From NCBI GenBank assembly GCA_015520105.1, contig WAQT01000007.1:1-17966 (forward strand): a stretch of DNA of 17,966 nucleotides, read 5' to 3'. Positions 4,796 to 11,500 of this stretch are shown here, piece after piece. Both the position numbers and the translations under genes were made by a program. Below the pieces are notes generated by a model that searched no databases, had not been told where the DNA came from, and saw only the letters and a list, made by a program, of their open reading frames with translations. The stretch's first letter is position 1. Every line of letters begins with the position of its first letter. Origin of the DNA: Candidatus Aenigmatarchaeota archaeon (lineage in GTDB: Archaea; Aenigmatarchaeota; Aenigmatarchaeia; QMZP01).

Positions 4796-6766
4796 CTATT
4801 CGCCGCCGTTCACAGGAAAGTTGCACGTATGATGCTCTCCGCTGATGTAGCCGTGCACAGGGCACACGCTGAATGTAGGCGTGATGCTGAAATACGGAAG
4901 CTTCGTGTTGCTTGCTATCTTCCTCACAAGCACAGCCGCTGACTCCCAGTCAGGCATCCTCTCGCCGAGGAATGTATGGAATATCGTGCCTCCTGTATAG
5001 AGAGGCTGAATGTCGTTCTGGTGCTCGAGAGCGAATATCAGGTCATCGGTGTAGTCCACCGGAAGCTGAGTCGAGTTCGTGAGATAGGGAGCCTTCTCGC
5101 CCGCGGTGTATATATCCGGATACATTTTCTTGTCCTCCCTCGCGAGCCTGTAGGAAGCCCCTTCGGCGGGCGTGGCCTCCACGTTGTAGAGGTTCCCTGT
5201 CTCCTCCTGGAATCCCTTTATGGTCTCCCTCATGAACTTGAGCGTGTCTATGGCGAGCCTCTTCCCCTCAGGAGAGGCTATGTCGCTTCCCAGAAGGTTC
5301 ACGCACGCCTCGTTCATGCCCACAAGCCCTATTGTGGAGAAGTGATTGTCAAACGTCCCGAGATACACCTTCGTAAACGGCATAAGGCCTCCCTGCAGGT
5401 TCCTCTCCACAACCTTCCTTTTTATCTCGAGGGAATCTCTCGCAAGCCTCATGTAATGCTCGACCTTCTCAAAGAATTCGTCCTCATTCTTCGCCTCGTA
5501 GCCGAATCTGTTCATATTGAGCGTGACCACTCCGATAGAGCCTGTGTTATCTCCGGGGCCCCACATGCTTCCCGGCCTCTTCATAAGCTCTCTCTGGTCT
5601 AGGTTGAGCCTGCAGCACATCGCCCTTATCGACCTCGGGTCAAGGTCAGACCCCAGATAGTTCTGGAAATACGGCGTTCCGTATTTTGCTGTCATCGCGA
5701 AAAGCCTCTGGGCGTTCTCGCTGTCCCACTCAAAATCCTTCGTGACATTGTATGTCGGTATCGGGAACGTGAACACCCTTCCGTTCGCATCGCCCTCGAG
5801 CATCACCTCCATGAAGGCCCTGTTTATCATGGACATCTCCTCCTCAAGGTCTCCGTATGTGTAGCTCTGCTCCATCCCTCCGACAATAGCATGCTCGTCC
5901 TTCATATCGCTCGGAACGTCCCAGTCGAACGTGAGATTCGAGAAGGGGTATTGCGAGCCCCACCTTGACGGTATGTTGAGCGAGAACACAAGCTGCTGCA
6001 TGTTCTGCTTAACCTTTCTGTAGTCGAGCTTGTCGTACCTGACGAATGGAGCGAGGAGAGTGTCCACGCTCGAGAATGCCTGCGCTCCAGCGAACTCCAT
6101 CTGCAGGCATCCTATGTAATTCACCATCTGGTGTACGATTGTGGACATGTGCTTTGCCGGTTTGCAGTCCACCTTGTTCGGGACCCCGCCGAAACCTCTT
6201 ATAAGAAGATTCTTCAAAGACCACCCGGCACAGTAGCCTATAACGCCGTGCGAGAGGTCGTGAATGTGAACGTAGCCCTTCCTGTGGGCCTCTGCTATCG
6301 CCGGGGTGTACATCTTTGTGAGGTTGTAGGTGGACATCACCTTTCCTGCGGTGTGGAGAAGCAATCCGGAGAATGAGAAAGACTCGTTGCTGTTCTCCTT
6401 CACCCTCCAGTCAGTCTCTCCGAGATACTCGTCTATGGTGTTTATGACATCTACGAACGTGGACTTGGTCTCCCTTATCTTGGACCTCTGCTGCCTGTAG
6501 AGTATGTACGCCTTCGCCGTGTCCGAGTATCCGCTCTTGATTAGAACCCTCTCCACCACATCCTGTATGCCCTCCACAGTGGGAATCTCGTCCTTCTCGA
6601 GCGTGTATTCAAGAACATGAACAACCTTCTTGGAAAGCTTCTCCGCTATGCTCCTGTCCTTCCCTCCAACCGCCTGCGCTGCCTTCCAAATAGCCTCTGT
6701 TATCTTGTTTCTGTCAAAATCAACTACTGTCCCGTCCCTTTTCCTCACCTTTCTTATTCTTGTCAT
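4796..6766 (-). CDS. nrdD: Anaerobic (class III) ribonucleoside-triphosphate reductase, catalytic part lacking the glycyl-radical end
   Basis: This 656-aa protein converts NTPs to dNTPs without oxygen. Residues ~3-95 are an ATP-cone (KRDGTVVDFDRNKITEAIWKA), the allosteric nucleotide-binding domain. The NrdD barrel follows, with C384/C385 in AMCCRLNLD as candidates for the thiyl-radical cysteine and GDNTGSIGVVTLNMNRFGY typical of the family. The protein ends FSVCPVHGYISGEHHTCNFP and five more residues. C635 and C648 belong to the C-terminal zinc finger, but the second CxxC, the glycyl-radical loop and the WNxGK tail are absent. They are encoded separately at 4341-4514. The ATG at 6766 has GGAGG 7 nt upstream, inside nrdR, and the two genes overlap by 47 bp. 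Alone the protein should be unable to form the radical. Confidence 0.93.
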   Translation of the reverse strand: MTRIRKVRKRDGTVVDFDRNKITEAIWKAAQAVGGKDRSIAEKLSKKVVHVLEYTLEKDEIPTVEGIQDVVERVLIKSGYSDTAKAYILYRQQRSKIRETKSTFVDVINTIDEYLGETDWRVKENSNESFSFSGLLLHTAGKVMSTYNLTKMYTPAIAEAHRKGYVHIHDLSHGVIGYCAGWSLKNLLIRGFGGVPNKVDCKPAKHMSTIVHQMVNYIGCLQMEFAGAQAFSSVDTLLAPFVRYDKLDYRKVKQNMQQLVFSLNIPSRWGSQYPFSNLTFDWDVPSDMKDEHAIVGGMEQSYTYGDLEEEMSMINRAFMEVMLEGDANGRVFTFPIPTYNVTKDFEWDSENAQRLFAMTAKYGTPYFQNYLGSDLDPRSIRAMCCRLNLDQRELMKRPGSMWGPGDNTGSIGVVTLNMNRFGYEAKNEDEFFEKVEHYMRLARDSLEIKRKVVERNLQGGLMPFTKVYLGTFDNHFSTIGLVGMNEACVNLLGSDIASPEGKRLAIDTLKFMRETIKGFQEETGNLYNVEATPAEGASYRLAREDKKMYPDIYTAGEKAPYLTNSTQLPVDYTDDLIFALEHQNDIQPLYTGGTIFHTFLGERMPDWESAAVLVRKIASNTKLPYFSITPTFSVCPVHGYISGEHHTCNFPVNGGE

Positions 6767-7229
6767 TCTTTTCCTCCTTCCTGTTCACAAGCTTCCTGAG
6801 CTCTCTCTGGAAGTCCTCCAGGTCGCCGAATTCCTTGTACACGGACGCGAATCTTATGTAAGCGACCTTGTCGAGGTCCTTGAGCTTCTCCATCACGATG
6901 TTTCCCAGCTCTATGCTGCTCACTTCATTCCTTTTCTGGAGTCGCAGGTTCGCCTCTATGTCATCAGCTATGCGCTCTATCCTTTCCCTGCTCACCGGCC
7001 TCTTCTCGCATGCCTTGAGCATTCCCGATATTATCTTGTTCCTGTCGAAGCTCTCCCTTCTGCCATCCTTCTTGACTATGGTGAGAGCGACGGTTTCCAC
7101 GCGCTCGTACGTTGTGAACCTCTTCCCGCACTTGAGGCACTCCCTCCTCCTGCGGGTGACGTCCATCTCTCCGGTCTCCCTCTTGTCTATCACCTTTGTC
7201 TCGGGATGACCGCAATACGCGCATTTCAT
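6720..7229 (-). CDS. nrdR: Transcriptional repressor NrdR
   Basis: NrdR is an ATP/dATP-sensing repressor of ribonucleotide reductase genes. The 169-aa protein begins with a zinc ribbon (C3, C6, C31, C34; MKCAYCG and ECLKCGKRFTTYER), followed by an ATP-cone (~49-139, KKDGRRESFDRNKIISGM). This is the exact NrdR architecture. A Lys/Glu-rich tail of ~20 residues is added at the C-terminus, where the gene overlaps nrdD. The ATG at 7229 has GGAGG 4 nt upstream. Two NrdR-box-like sites lie in the leader, so the gene probably represses itself and the nrd genes behind it. NrdR is common in bacteria and only patchily present in archaea, so transfer is possible. Confidence 0.95.
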   Translation of the reverse strand: MKCAYCGHPETKVIDKRETGEMDVTRRRRECLKCGKRFTTYERVETVALTIVKKDGRRESFDRNKIISGMLKACEKRPVSRERIERIADDIEANLRLQKRNEVSSIELGNIVMEKLKDLDKVAYIRFASVYKEFGDLEDFQRELRKLVNRKEEKNDKNKKGEEKGRDSS

Positions 7230-7273
7230 TCTGCCTCCACGCAGACGCCATTAACTCCTTCTCGAGGACAAAA

Positions 7274-7289
7274 ACACAACATATTGTGC
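7274..7289 (-). promoter_or_regulatory. NrdR box, promoter-distal
   Basis: ACACAACATATTGTGC closely resembles the bacterial NrdR box (palindromic, ACAC...TATA...GTGT); I recall that consensus rather than having searched it. The site lies 44 bp upstream of the nrdR ATG, within the predicted leader. Confidence 0.7.
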
Positions 7290-7305
7290 CTGTCCAAGAG
7301 AGAGG

Positions 7306-7321
7306 ACACAACATCCGGTAT
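7306..7321 (-). promoter_or_regulatory. NrdR box, promoter-proximal, one half degenerate
   Basis: ACACAACATCCGGTAT keeps the same ACACAACAT half as the other box, but its second half is weak. The two sites start exactly 32 bp apart, about three helical turns, the spacing typical of paired NrdR boxes. With the TATA element at 7338-7347, this site covers the predicted transcription start. Confidence 0.6.
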
Positions 7322-7337
7322 ATTATTCTTCCAAGAA

Positions 7338-7347
7338 GTTTATAAAC
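7338..7347 (-). promoter_or_regulatory. TATA element of the nrdR-nrdD locus
   Basis: GTTTATAAAC, a perfect palindrome, is centred about 25 bp upstream of position 7317. That places the start of transcription in the promoter-proximal NrdR box and gives an ~88-nt leader containing both boxes and the GGAGG site of nrdR. Confidence 0.55.
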
Positions 7348-7430
7348 ATTTATGCTTCTCCGGAATAAACATCGCGGAATATATCACGGAAACCTTGTTT
7401 TGGAGACACCATTAAACCCCAAACAACCCT

Positions 7431-7862
7431 CTACTGAACATCAAGAACCTTCCTCAGAGCGAAGTTAACAGGCAGTACAGTGAGAAAGTACCACCAGAAC
7501 CAGTTAAGACTCTCCCCTATGAAGGGAATCCCAAAGGGCAGGGAAACGCTCAGCTCGCTGTACGTGGAGGATATCCAACCAATCGCGAGAATAAATATGA
7601 CGAAGGATGCCATCATGGGCCTCATGTTCTGCTGCATCTGCTTTCCGGAGAGCCTCATCATCTCGCCCGAGAGCTTGTTCATCTCCTTTGTGTTTCCCGA
7701 TTTCTGCGCCTTTTTCATCCTGTCCTGAAGGCTCTTCATCTCCCTCTTTATGTTTTTTATCACGCTCTGGTTCGTGAGGTATTTCTGAAGAAGAACCATC
7801 ACCACTGAGAGAAGAAGTGACCAAAGAAAAACCTCCTGATACGCTGGCAGACCGATAACCAT
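7431..7862 (-). CDS. DUF106 / EMC3-type membrane protein (Oxa1 superfamily insertase-like)
   Basis: The 143-aa protein has a hydrophobic N-terminal helix (~7-27), then a cytosolic amphipathic or coiled-coil stretch (~30-75, rich in Lys, Met and Gln, with MKSLQDRMKKAQKSGNTKEM), then two further membrane helices (~80-98 and ~118-138). This layout matches archaeal DUF106 proteins, related to EMC3/TMCO1 and distantly to YidC/Oxa1, which insert membrane proteins. The location two genes after secY is a widespread archaeal arrangement and fits that role. The frame is open further upstream to 8009, but that region overlaps the preceding gene and spans a strong TATA element. I therefore chose the ATG at 7862, ~37 bp after the TATA centre. 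Confidence 0.82.
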   Translation of the reverse strand: MVIGLPAYQEVFLWSLLLSVVMVLLQKYLTNQSVIKNIKREMKSLQDRMKKAQKSGNTKEMNKLSGEMMRLSGKQMQQNMRPMMASFVIFILAIGWISSTYSELSVSLPFGIPFIGESLNWFWWYFLTVLPVNFALRKVLDVQ

Positions 7863-7893
7863 AAGAATCCCTATCCAGTGAATTGTTGCATTC

Positions 7894-7906
7894 TTTATAT
7901 ATATTT
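7894..7906 (-). promoter_or_regulatory. TATA element of the DUF106 gene
   Basis: Minus-strand AAATATATATAAA is centred ~37 bp upstream of the ATG at 7862. It lies between the end of the AdkA-like gene and the DUF106 gene, indicating a separate promoter inside this secY cluster. Confidence 0.5.
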
Positions 7907-7980
7907 CTTCCGAATTCCGGTTCTGCCAGCTCTGTTTCGCAAAACTTCCGGATTGATAATCATGTTTCTTGTTTACCGGT

Positions 7981-8565
7981 TTAATTGCTGGAGTCCGGGT
8001 TCTGACCAAGCTGCTTTCCTAGAATCCTCTTTAACTCCTCGGACAGTTCCCGGATGGCCTTCCTGTAGTTTCCCCTCTCCACCCTTATGGTCTTTATCTC
8101 GCATCCGAAGAGGGAGGATATAACTGACGCATGGTTCCTGTTTATGTCCTGAACCGTCCTCAGCCTGTCCTCTCCCGGACCCTCTTCCAGCTCCATGATG
8201 ATTATCGCATAGGGTTTATGCTTCCTGAAGAATCTCTCTGAGAGGAGCGGAAACTGGCCCTCCTTTGTGTTCAGGGTCAGGCAGCCGCTCATTATTATGG
8301 GATTCCCGGACCTTATCTTTGCCAGCATAACCTTCTCAACATCCTTCTCAAACCTCTTCGCAATGCCCGGACTAACGGATAAAAACGCCTTTGACAAGTC
8401 GATTTCTTCCGAGCCTTTGATTCCGAGCGTCTTAATCATAACGTCCTCAAGGCAGACGTACTCGAACTCAGGAAGAGTTTTTCCCGCGTTCCTGAGAACG
8501 AACTCGACAATCTCCTTTCTTCCCGATTCCGGAATGCCCGAAACGAACACAATCCTTGGAGCCAT
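7981..8565 (-). CDS. AdkA-family (archaeal adenylate kinase-like) protein with degenerate P-loop
   Basis: This 194-aa protein aligns by eye with archaeal AdkA along its length. It has the N-terminal beta strand and loop (IVFVSGIPESGRK), a YVCLEDVMIKTLG segment corresponding to the family's NFGTVMFEVA region, an LSVSPGIAKRFEKDVEKVML helix, a GQFPLLSERFFRKHKPYAII segment corresponding to the GYLPGLP...NPD region, and a C-terminal strand and helix. The loop reads G10-I-P-E-S-G15-R16-K17 instead of GxPGxGK[ST], the usual DTH motif is replaced (SGC), and the Arg-rich lid is shortened. Archaeal AdkA loops do vary, so activity is uncertain. The ATG at 8565 is 25 bp from a TATA element and is preferred over 8574. 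Position after secY is the classic archaeal location. Confidence 0.75.
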   Translation of the reverse strand: MAPRIVFVSGIPESGRKEIVEFVLRNAGKTLPEFEYVCLEDVMIKTLGIKGSEEIDLSKAFLSVSPGIAKRFEKDVEKVMLAKIRSGNPIIMSGCLTLNTKEGQFPLLSERFFRKHKPYAIIIMELEEGPGEDRLRTVQDINRNHASVISSLFGCEIKTIRVERGNYRKAIRELSEELKRILGKQLGQNPDSSN

Positions 8566-8585
8566 GATTAACATTGGCGCGGCAT

Positions 8586-8595
8586 GATATAAATC
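8586..8595 (-). promoter_or_regulatory. TATA element of the AdkA-like gene
   Basis: Minus-strand GATTTATATC is centred 25 bp upstream of the ATG at 8565, just past the secY stop codon. It indicates a leaderless transcript separate from secY. Confidence 0.55.
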
Positions 8596-8602
8596 TGAGC
8601 GT

Positions 8603-10132
8603 TTACCTTCCCATCAGCTTCCTGAGGGCGGGATGCATGTCCTCAAGATGTTGGGTCGCCAGCTCCTCGTAAAGCTGAAGGACAATCATGGTGGCAAGGA
8701 GAAGGCCGGTCCCGGTTCCAAGCGTCCTCGTGAAGTTGGCGAACGCCGCAAGGAAGCCGACAGCAGCGCCTCCAAGTACAGTGAGCGGCGGTATGTACCT
8801 GTCCAGAACCCTTTCCACTATCCTTATATCCCTCCTGTATCCCGGTATCTGCATCCCTGTGGAGTGTATCTGCTCAGCCACTGACCTCGCGTCCATTCCT
8901 GCTGTGGTTACCCAGAACACGGAGAAAAGGACGGAACCGCCTATCAGGAACAGTGAGTAGAAGACCATCCTTGCCGCATCCACCGGCTCTATGAACGTCA
9001 GTGAGGTGAAACCCATCGAAAGCGTGACAGCAATCCACACAAACGCGCCGGCAACGCCCATCCCAAGGGAAAGAATCCATCCCTTCCTGTTCGTGTAATA
9101 AGCGAGAACCGCTCCGATCAGGGCGAAAAGACCGACAGTGGTCATCATCCCAGCCACTGCCTGCGAAGAGGGTATGGTCAGGAAGAACAGCAGTCCCCCG
9201 ACTATCTGGTTGTTGGAGTCAAGCTGCGCCAGCCATGTCCATCCCTGTTTTCCGAGCATGCTTCCCATGAGCTGTATGTTCGCAAGGAGCGCTGCTATGA
9301 GTATCACGGGTATGTTGGAGGTGTAGAAGAACTTGAGCGGCCATCTCCTTCCGAATCCCCTTATAGAGCCGAACGCGAGAGGAATCTCCACCTTTATGCC
9401 GTTGGCGTACACCACAAGGAAGAACACTATGGCTGTCGCTATTATGGGAAGAATCGCTATAACAGCGTTCGCTATCTCTCCGGTTGCTATCTGTGTTATT
9501 GCGTAGGGAATGAGACCAGCAGGCGGCTCGATCCCCGGCAGCGTTCCCGCAGTAGTCAGAGGATTGAAAGCCCTCACTATCATGGACTTCGAGACTCCCG
9601 CAAGGATGAAGAGCGAGATTCCGGAACCGAACCCGTACTTCTGAACAACCTCGTCCATGAATATAACGAGAATCCCGCCCGCAGCGAGCTGGGCTATCAC
9701 GAAAGGCCCGAAACCGGGAGCTGCGGGAACTGCTCCCATGTTCACGAATATCATCGCCTCCACAAAAGAGAGGAGAATCGCAAGAAGCTTCTGCGTTCCC
9801 TGGAACTTGAGCTTCCCCTCCTCTGTCTTTATATCCCACGGTATCAGCTTTGAGCCGACAAGAAGCTGAAGGATTATGGATGCAGTCACTATCGGTCCTA
9901 TTCCGAGGCTCATTATCGAACCGAATGACGAACCGAGCAGTATCTCAAGGCTCCTGAGCTGCTGGAATCCTCCCTCGCCAAGGCCGAACACCTGTATCTG
10001 CGCGAGCATGAAATAAAGGACAAGAACCAAAGCGGTCCACTTAAGCTTGTCCCTGAACGTCATCCTCTTCACAGGCTCCGCTACGGTCGGGAGCCTCCTC
10101 AGAAACGCCACGTATCCGGATTCCCTCTCCAT
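8603..10132 (-). CDS. secY: Preprotein translocase subunit SecY
   Basis: The 509-aa protein is the pore-forming subunit of the Sec translocon in the cytoplasmic membrane. The N-terminus has the archaeal lead-in (LRRLPTVAEPVKRMTFRDKLKWTA) before TM1. The plug and TM2 region reads SLGIGPIVTASIILQLLVGS, and about ten hydrophobic segments follow. The cytosolic loop IKVEIPLAFGSIRGFGRRWP contains the conserved ribosome- and SecA/SRP-facing arginines, and the RDIRIVERVLDRYIPPLTVL region before the last helices is typical of archaeal SecY. The ATG at 10132 has GGTGAT 8 nt upstream, and a TATA-like ATTTAATAGA lies ~43 bp upstream. No ribosomal-protein genes flank it, unlike the spc operon arrangement of many archaea. 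Confidence 0.96.
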   Translation of the reverse strand: MERESGYVAFLRRLPTVAEPVKRMTFRDKLKWTALVLVLYFMLAQIQVFGLGEGGFQQLRSLEILLGSSFGSIMSLGIGPIVTASIILQLLVGSKLIPWDIKTEEGKLKFQGTQKLLAILLSFVEAMIFVNMGAVPAAPGFGPFVIAQLAAGGILVIFMDEVVQKYGFGSGISLFILAGVSKSMIVRAFNPLTTAGTLPGIEPPAGLIPYAITQIATGEIANAVIAILPIIATAIVFFLVVYANGIKVEIPLAFGSIRGFGRRWPLKFFYTSNIPVILIAALLANIQLMGSMLGKQGWTWLAQLDSNNQIVGGLLFFLTIPSSQAVAGMMTTVGLFALIGAVLAYYTNRKGWILSLGMGVAGAFVWIAVTLSMGFTSLTFIEPVDAARMVFYSLFLIGGSVLFSVFWVTTAGMDARSVAEQIHSTGMQIPGYRRDIRIVERVLDRYIPPLTVLGGAAVGFLAAFANFTRTLGTGTGLLLATMIVLQLYEELATQHLEDMHPALRKLMGR

Positions 10133-10170
10133 TGCCCTATCACCAGAACTTTGCTAATTTATTCGGATTC

Positions 10171-10180
10171 TCTATTAAAT
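10171..10180 (-). promoter_or_regulatory. Possible TATA element of secY
   Basis: Minus-strand ATTTAATAGA is centred ~43 bp upstream of the secY ATG. It would give an ~18-nt leader that includes the GGTGAT ribosome site. Confidence 0.3.
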
Positions 10181-10341
10181 TGGTTTGGGTGGTTTATATC
10201 TTAACAGCTTGAACCCATGATTGTGATAAAACCGGCTCTGCCAACCATGTTCCGCAAAAGAACAGAGCGATTCTCCAGATTCTTGACTCTCATAAAAACG
10301 ATATCATGAGCTCACGAAACCTGTATTTACGGATTTGGCTT

Positions 10342-10510
10342 GCCGGAGCCGGCTGTGTCTAATTAATCGGAGTGGACACAAACCTTTCCTGAAACACAAA
10401 ACCGATACGGAACAGGAATTCGGTTTGAAGATGCTTCAGTCATTTTATTGATTCTTTCCTGTTGAGAACCGGTATGGGGAGTGAATTATTAGACACGCTC
10501 CGCCGGAGCC
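10342..10510. repeat. Imperfect inverted-repeat element in a 412-bp gene-free stretch
   Basis: The region 10133-10544 holds no convincing gene. Within it, 10342-10366 (GCCGGAGC, then GTGTCTAATTAAT) reappears inverted at 10485-10510 (ATTATTAGACAC, then GCCGGAGC context). The two ends are therefore inverted and ~170 bp apart. Between them are an inverted pair AAACCGA / TCGGTTT and an imperfect pairing of GGAACAGGAA with TTCCTGTT. Each end can also form its own small hairpin. This could be a MITE-like remnant or a folded RNA. No transposase or clear target-site duplication is visible. Confidence 0.4.
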
Positions 10511-10516
10511 TAAAAG

Positions 10517-10524
10517 CTTTAATT
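10517..10524 (+). promoter_or_regulatory. TATA element of the 69-aa gene
   Basis: CTTTAATT is centred 25 bp upstream of the ATG at 10545. There is no Shine-Dalgarno sequence, so a leaderless transcript is likely. Confidence 0.45.
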
Positions 10525-10544
10525 CTTTACGTCAACAAATAATT

Positions 10545-10754
10545 ATGAATTATAACAACTCCGTAAATAAATGCCCGGGAGTTCCCCTGTGGGAGCGGCC
10601 TCCGGAGGAAAAGGCAGAAGTGCTTCGCGCCCTCTACAGAAGCGTGGAGAGAATGAATGAAGCATACAGGAGCGGAAGCCTTGGAAAGATAAATTCTGAA
10701 AGAATTATACAGCAGAGGATGGCCGAGTCCCTCGGGTTCCTGGAGATTGAATAG
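10545..10754 (+). CDS. Small hypothetical protein, 69 aa
   Basis: I do not recognise this family. The sequence is soluble and charged: an N-terminal segment with Pro and Trp (PGVPLWERPPEE), then a predicted helix (KAEVLRALYRSVERMNEAYR) and a second helical stretch ending in GFLEIE. It has no cysteine pair, signal peptide or membrane helix. The TATA spacing of 25 bp, codon use like its neighbours, and clean ends support a real gene. It sits just outside the inverted-repeat element at 10342-10510 and is followed after 42 bp by a gene with its own TATA element. Confidence 0.6.
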   Translation: MNYNNSVNKCPGVPLWERPPEEKAEVLRALYRSVERMNEAYRSGSLGKINSERIIQQRMAESLGFLEIE

Positions 10755-10768
10755 GCGGACAGCAACTG

Positions 10769-10776
10769 ATTAATAC
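10769..10776 (+). promoter_or_regulatory. TATA element of the membrane-anchored protein gene
   Basis: ATTAATAC is centred 25 bp upstream of the ATG at 10797, consistent with leaderless transcription. Confidence 0.4.
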
Positions 10777-10796
10777 TGACAGAACAAACTATAATC

Positions 10797-11465
10797 ATGG
10801 ACATAGACTGGGCCCTTGCTGTGTTCTTCTTCATTGTGTTCGCTGTGTGGTCGTTCTCCTATCTCGGGGCAGTGCTTCCCAAGGAAACCCACGTTCCTGC
10901 TGAAGCGGTGTTCCGCAAAGCAATTGAAGCGGTGACAGTGAGGGAATACTCCATTCCCGCGAGATTCTATTCCAATTCATCCTCGTCCGGGGCAGCCCTC
11001 TACGCTGTGATGGACTGGCTGGACGGGAATCCGAACACCACGCGCGTTTATTCCGGAACAGAGCAGCTTCCCTGCGAGATATCAGGAGACACCCTGCTCT
11101 GGCTCTCGGACCTCTCTCCGGGAGACAATGATTTCACGATAACCTTCAGCACGGAAAGGGAGCCCATGAACTGCAGCGCCTCAATACCCCGGCAGGCAAA
11201 CCTGACGCTTTCGGGAGTGACAGAAGCAAGAACATCCCTCTCCATAGAGTCCCTGAACTCTCTCCTGCTGAAGGACTACAATCTGTTCCGGGAGGAGAAC
11301 GGCATAAACACTGATATAAGAATAGAGGCTGATATCGGAACAGAAAGCTATGCCTTCGGCCCGGTGCCGCCCTATTACGCAGACATTCATTCGTACGAGA
11401 GAACGCTTCCGGTTTCCGGAACTACGGAGACCGCAACGCTGAGGGTTCTGGTCTGGAACAGATGA
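10797..11465 (+). CDS. Membrane-anchored extracellular protein of unknown function, 222 aa
   Basis: Residues ~6-27 (ALAVFFFIVFAVWSFSYLGAVL) form one hydrophobic helix preceded by acidic residues, with no clear cleavage site; it resembles a type IV pilin-like or simple signal anchor. The rest (~28-222) is polar and rich in Ser, Thr and predicted beta strands, with several N-glycosylation sequons (NSSSS, NTT, NCS, NLT) and two cysteines (in LPCEI and MNCSA) that could form a disulphide. This implies an outward-facing domain. I see no catalytic motif. The pairing with the next gene, also exported and separated by only 35 bp with its own TATA element, suggests a shared envelope role. This is inference only. 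Confidence 0.7.
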   Translation: MDIDWALAVFFFIVFAVWSFSYLGAVLPKETHVPAEAVFRKAIEAVTVREYSIPARFYSNSSSSGAALYAVMDWLDGNPNTTRVYSGTEQLPCEISGDTLLWLSDLSPGDNDFTITFSTEREPMNCSASIPRQANLTLSGVTEARTSLSIESLNSLLLKDYNLFREENGINTDIRIEADIGTESYAFGPVPPYYADIHSYERTLPVSGTTETATLRVLVWNR

Positions 11466-11470
11466 ACATG

Positions 11471-11480
11471 ATTTATTAAA
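11471..11480 (+). promoter_or_regulatory. TATA element of the 192-aa secreted protein gene
   Basis: ATTTATTAAA is centred 25 bp upstream of the ATG at 11501. The intervening sequence is GC-rich, so the element stands out. Confidence 0.5.
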
Positions 11481-11500
11481 CCGCGCGCGACCATATAATT

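Noticed and set aside
4512..4822. Intein, or a recognised group I or II intron, in nrdD
   Set aside because: The 311-bp insert has no open frame and no intein motifs, so it is not an intein. I see no clear group I core or group II domain V, the same repeats also occur outside the interruption, and the second part has its own ribosome site. RNA splicing is still worth testing.
4796..4835. Sequencing frameshift as the cause of the nrdD split
   Set aside because: The two parts are separated by 281 bp of organised repeats, not by one or two bases, and the second part has a proper start and ribosome site.
3874..4942. Several plus-strand reading frames across the repeat clusters (for example 3874-4311, 4320-4772)
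   Set aside because: They read through structured repeats and the antisense of nrdG or the small glycyl-radical gene. The protein sequences are low in plausible domain pattern, and stem covariation is not consistent with conserved coding.
7863..8009. Longer DUF106 protein starting at 8009
   Set aside because: The extension overlaps the AdkA-like gene and contains the gene's own TATA element.
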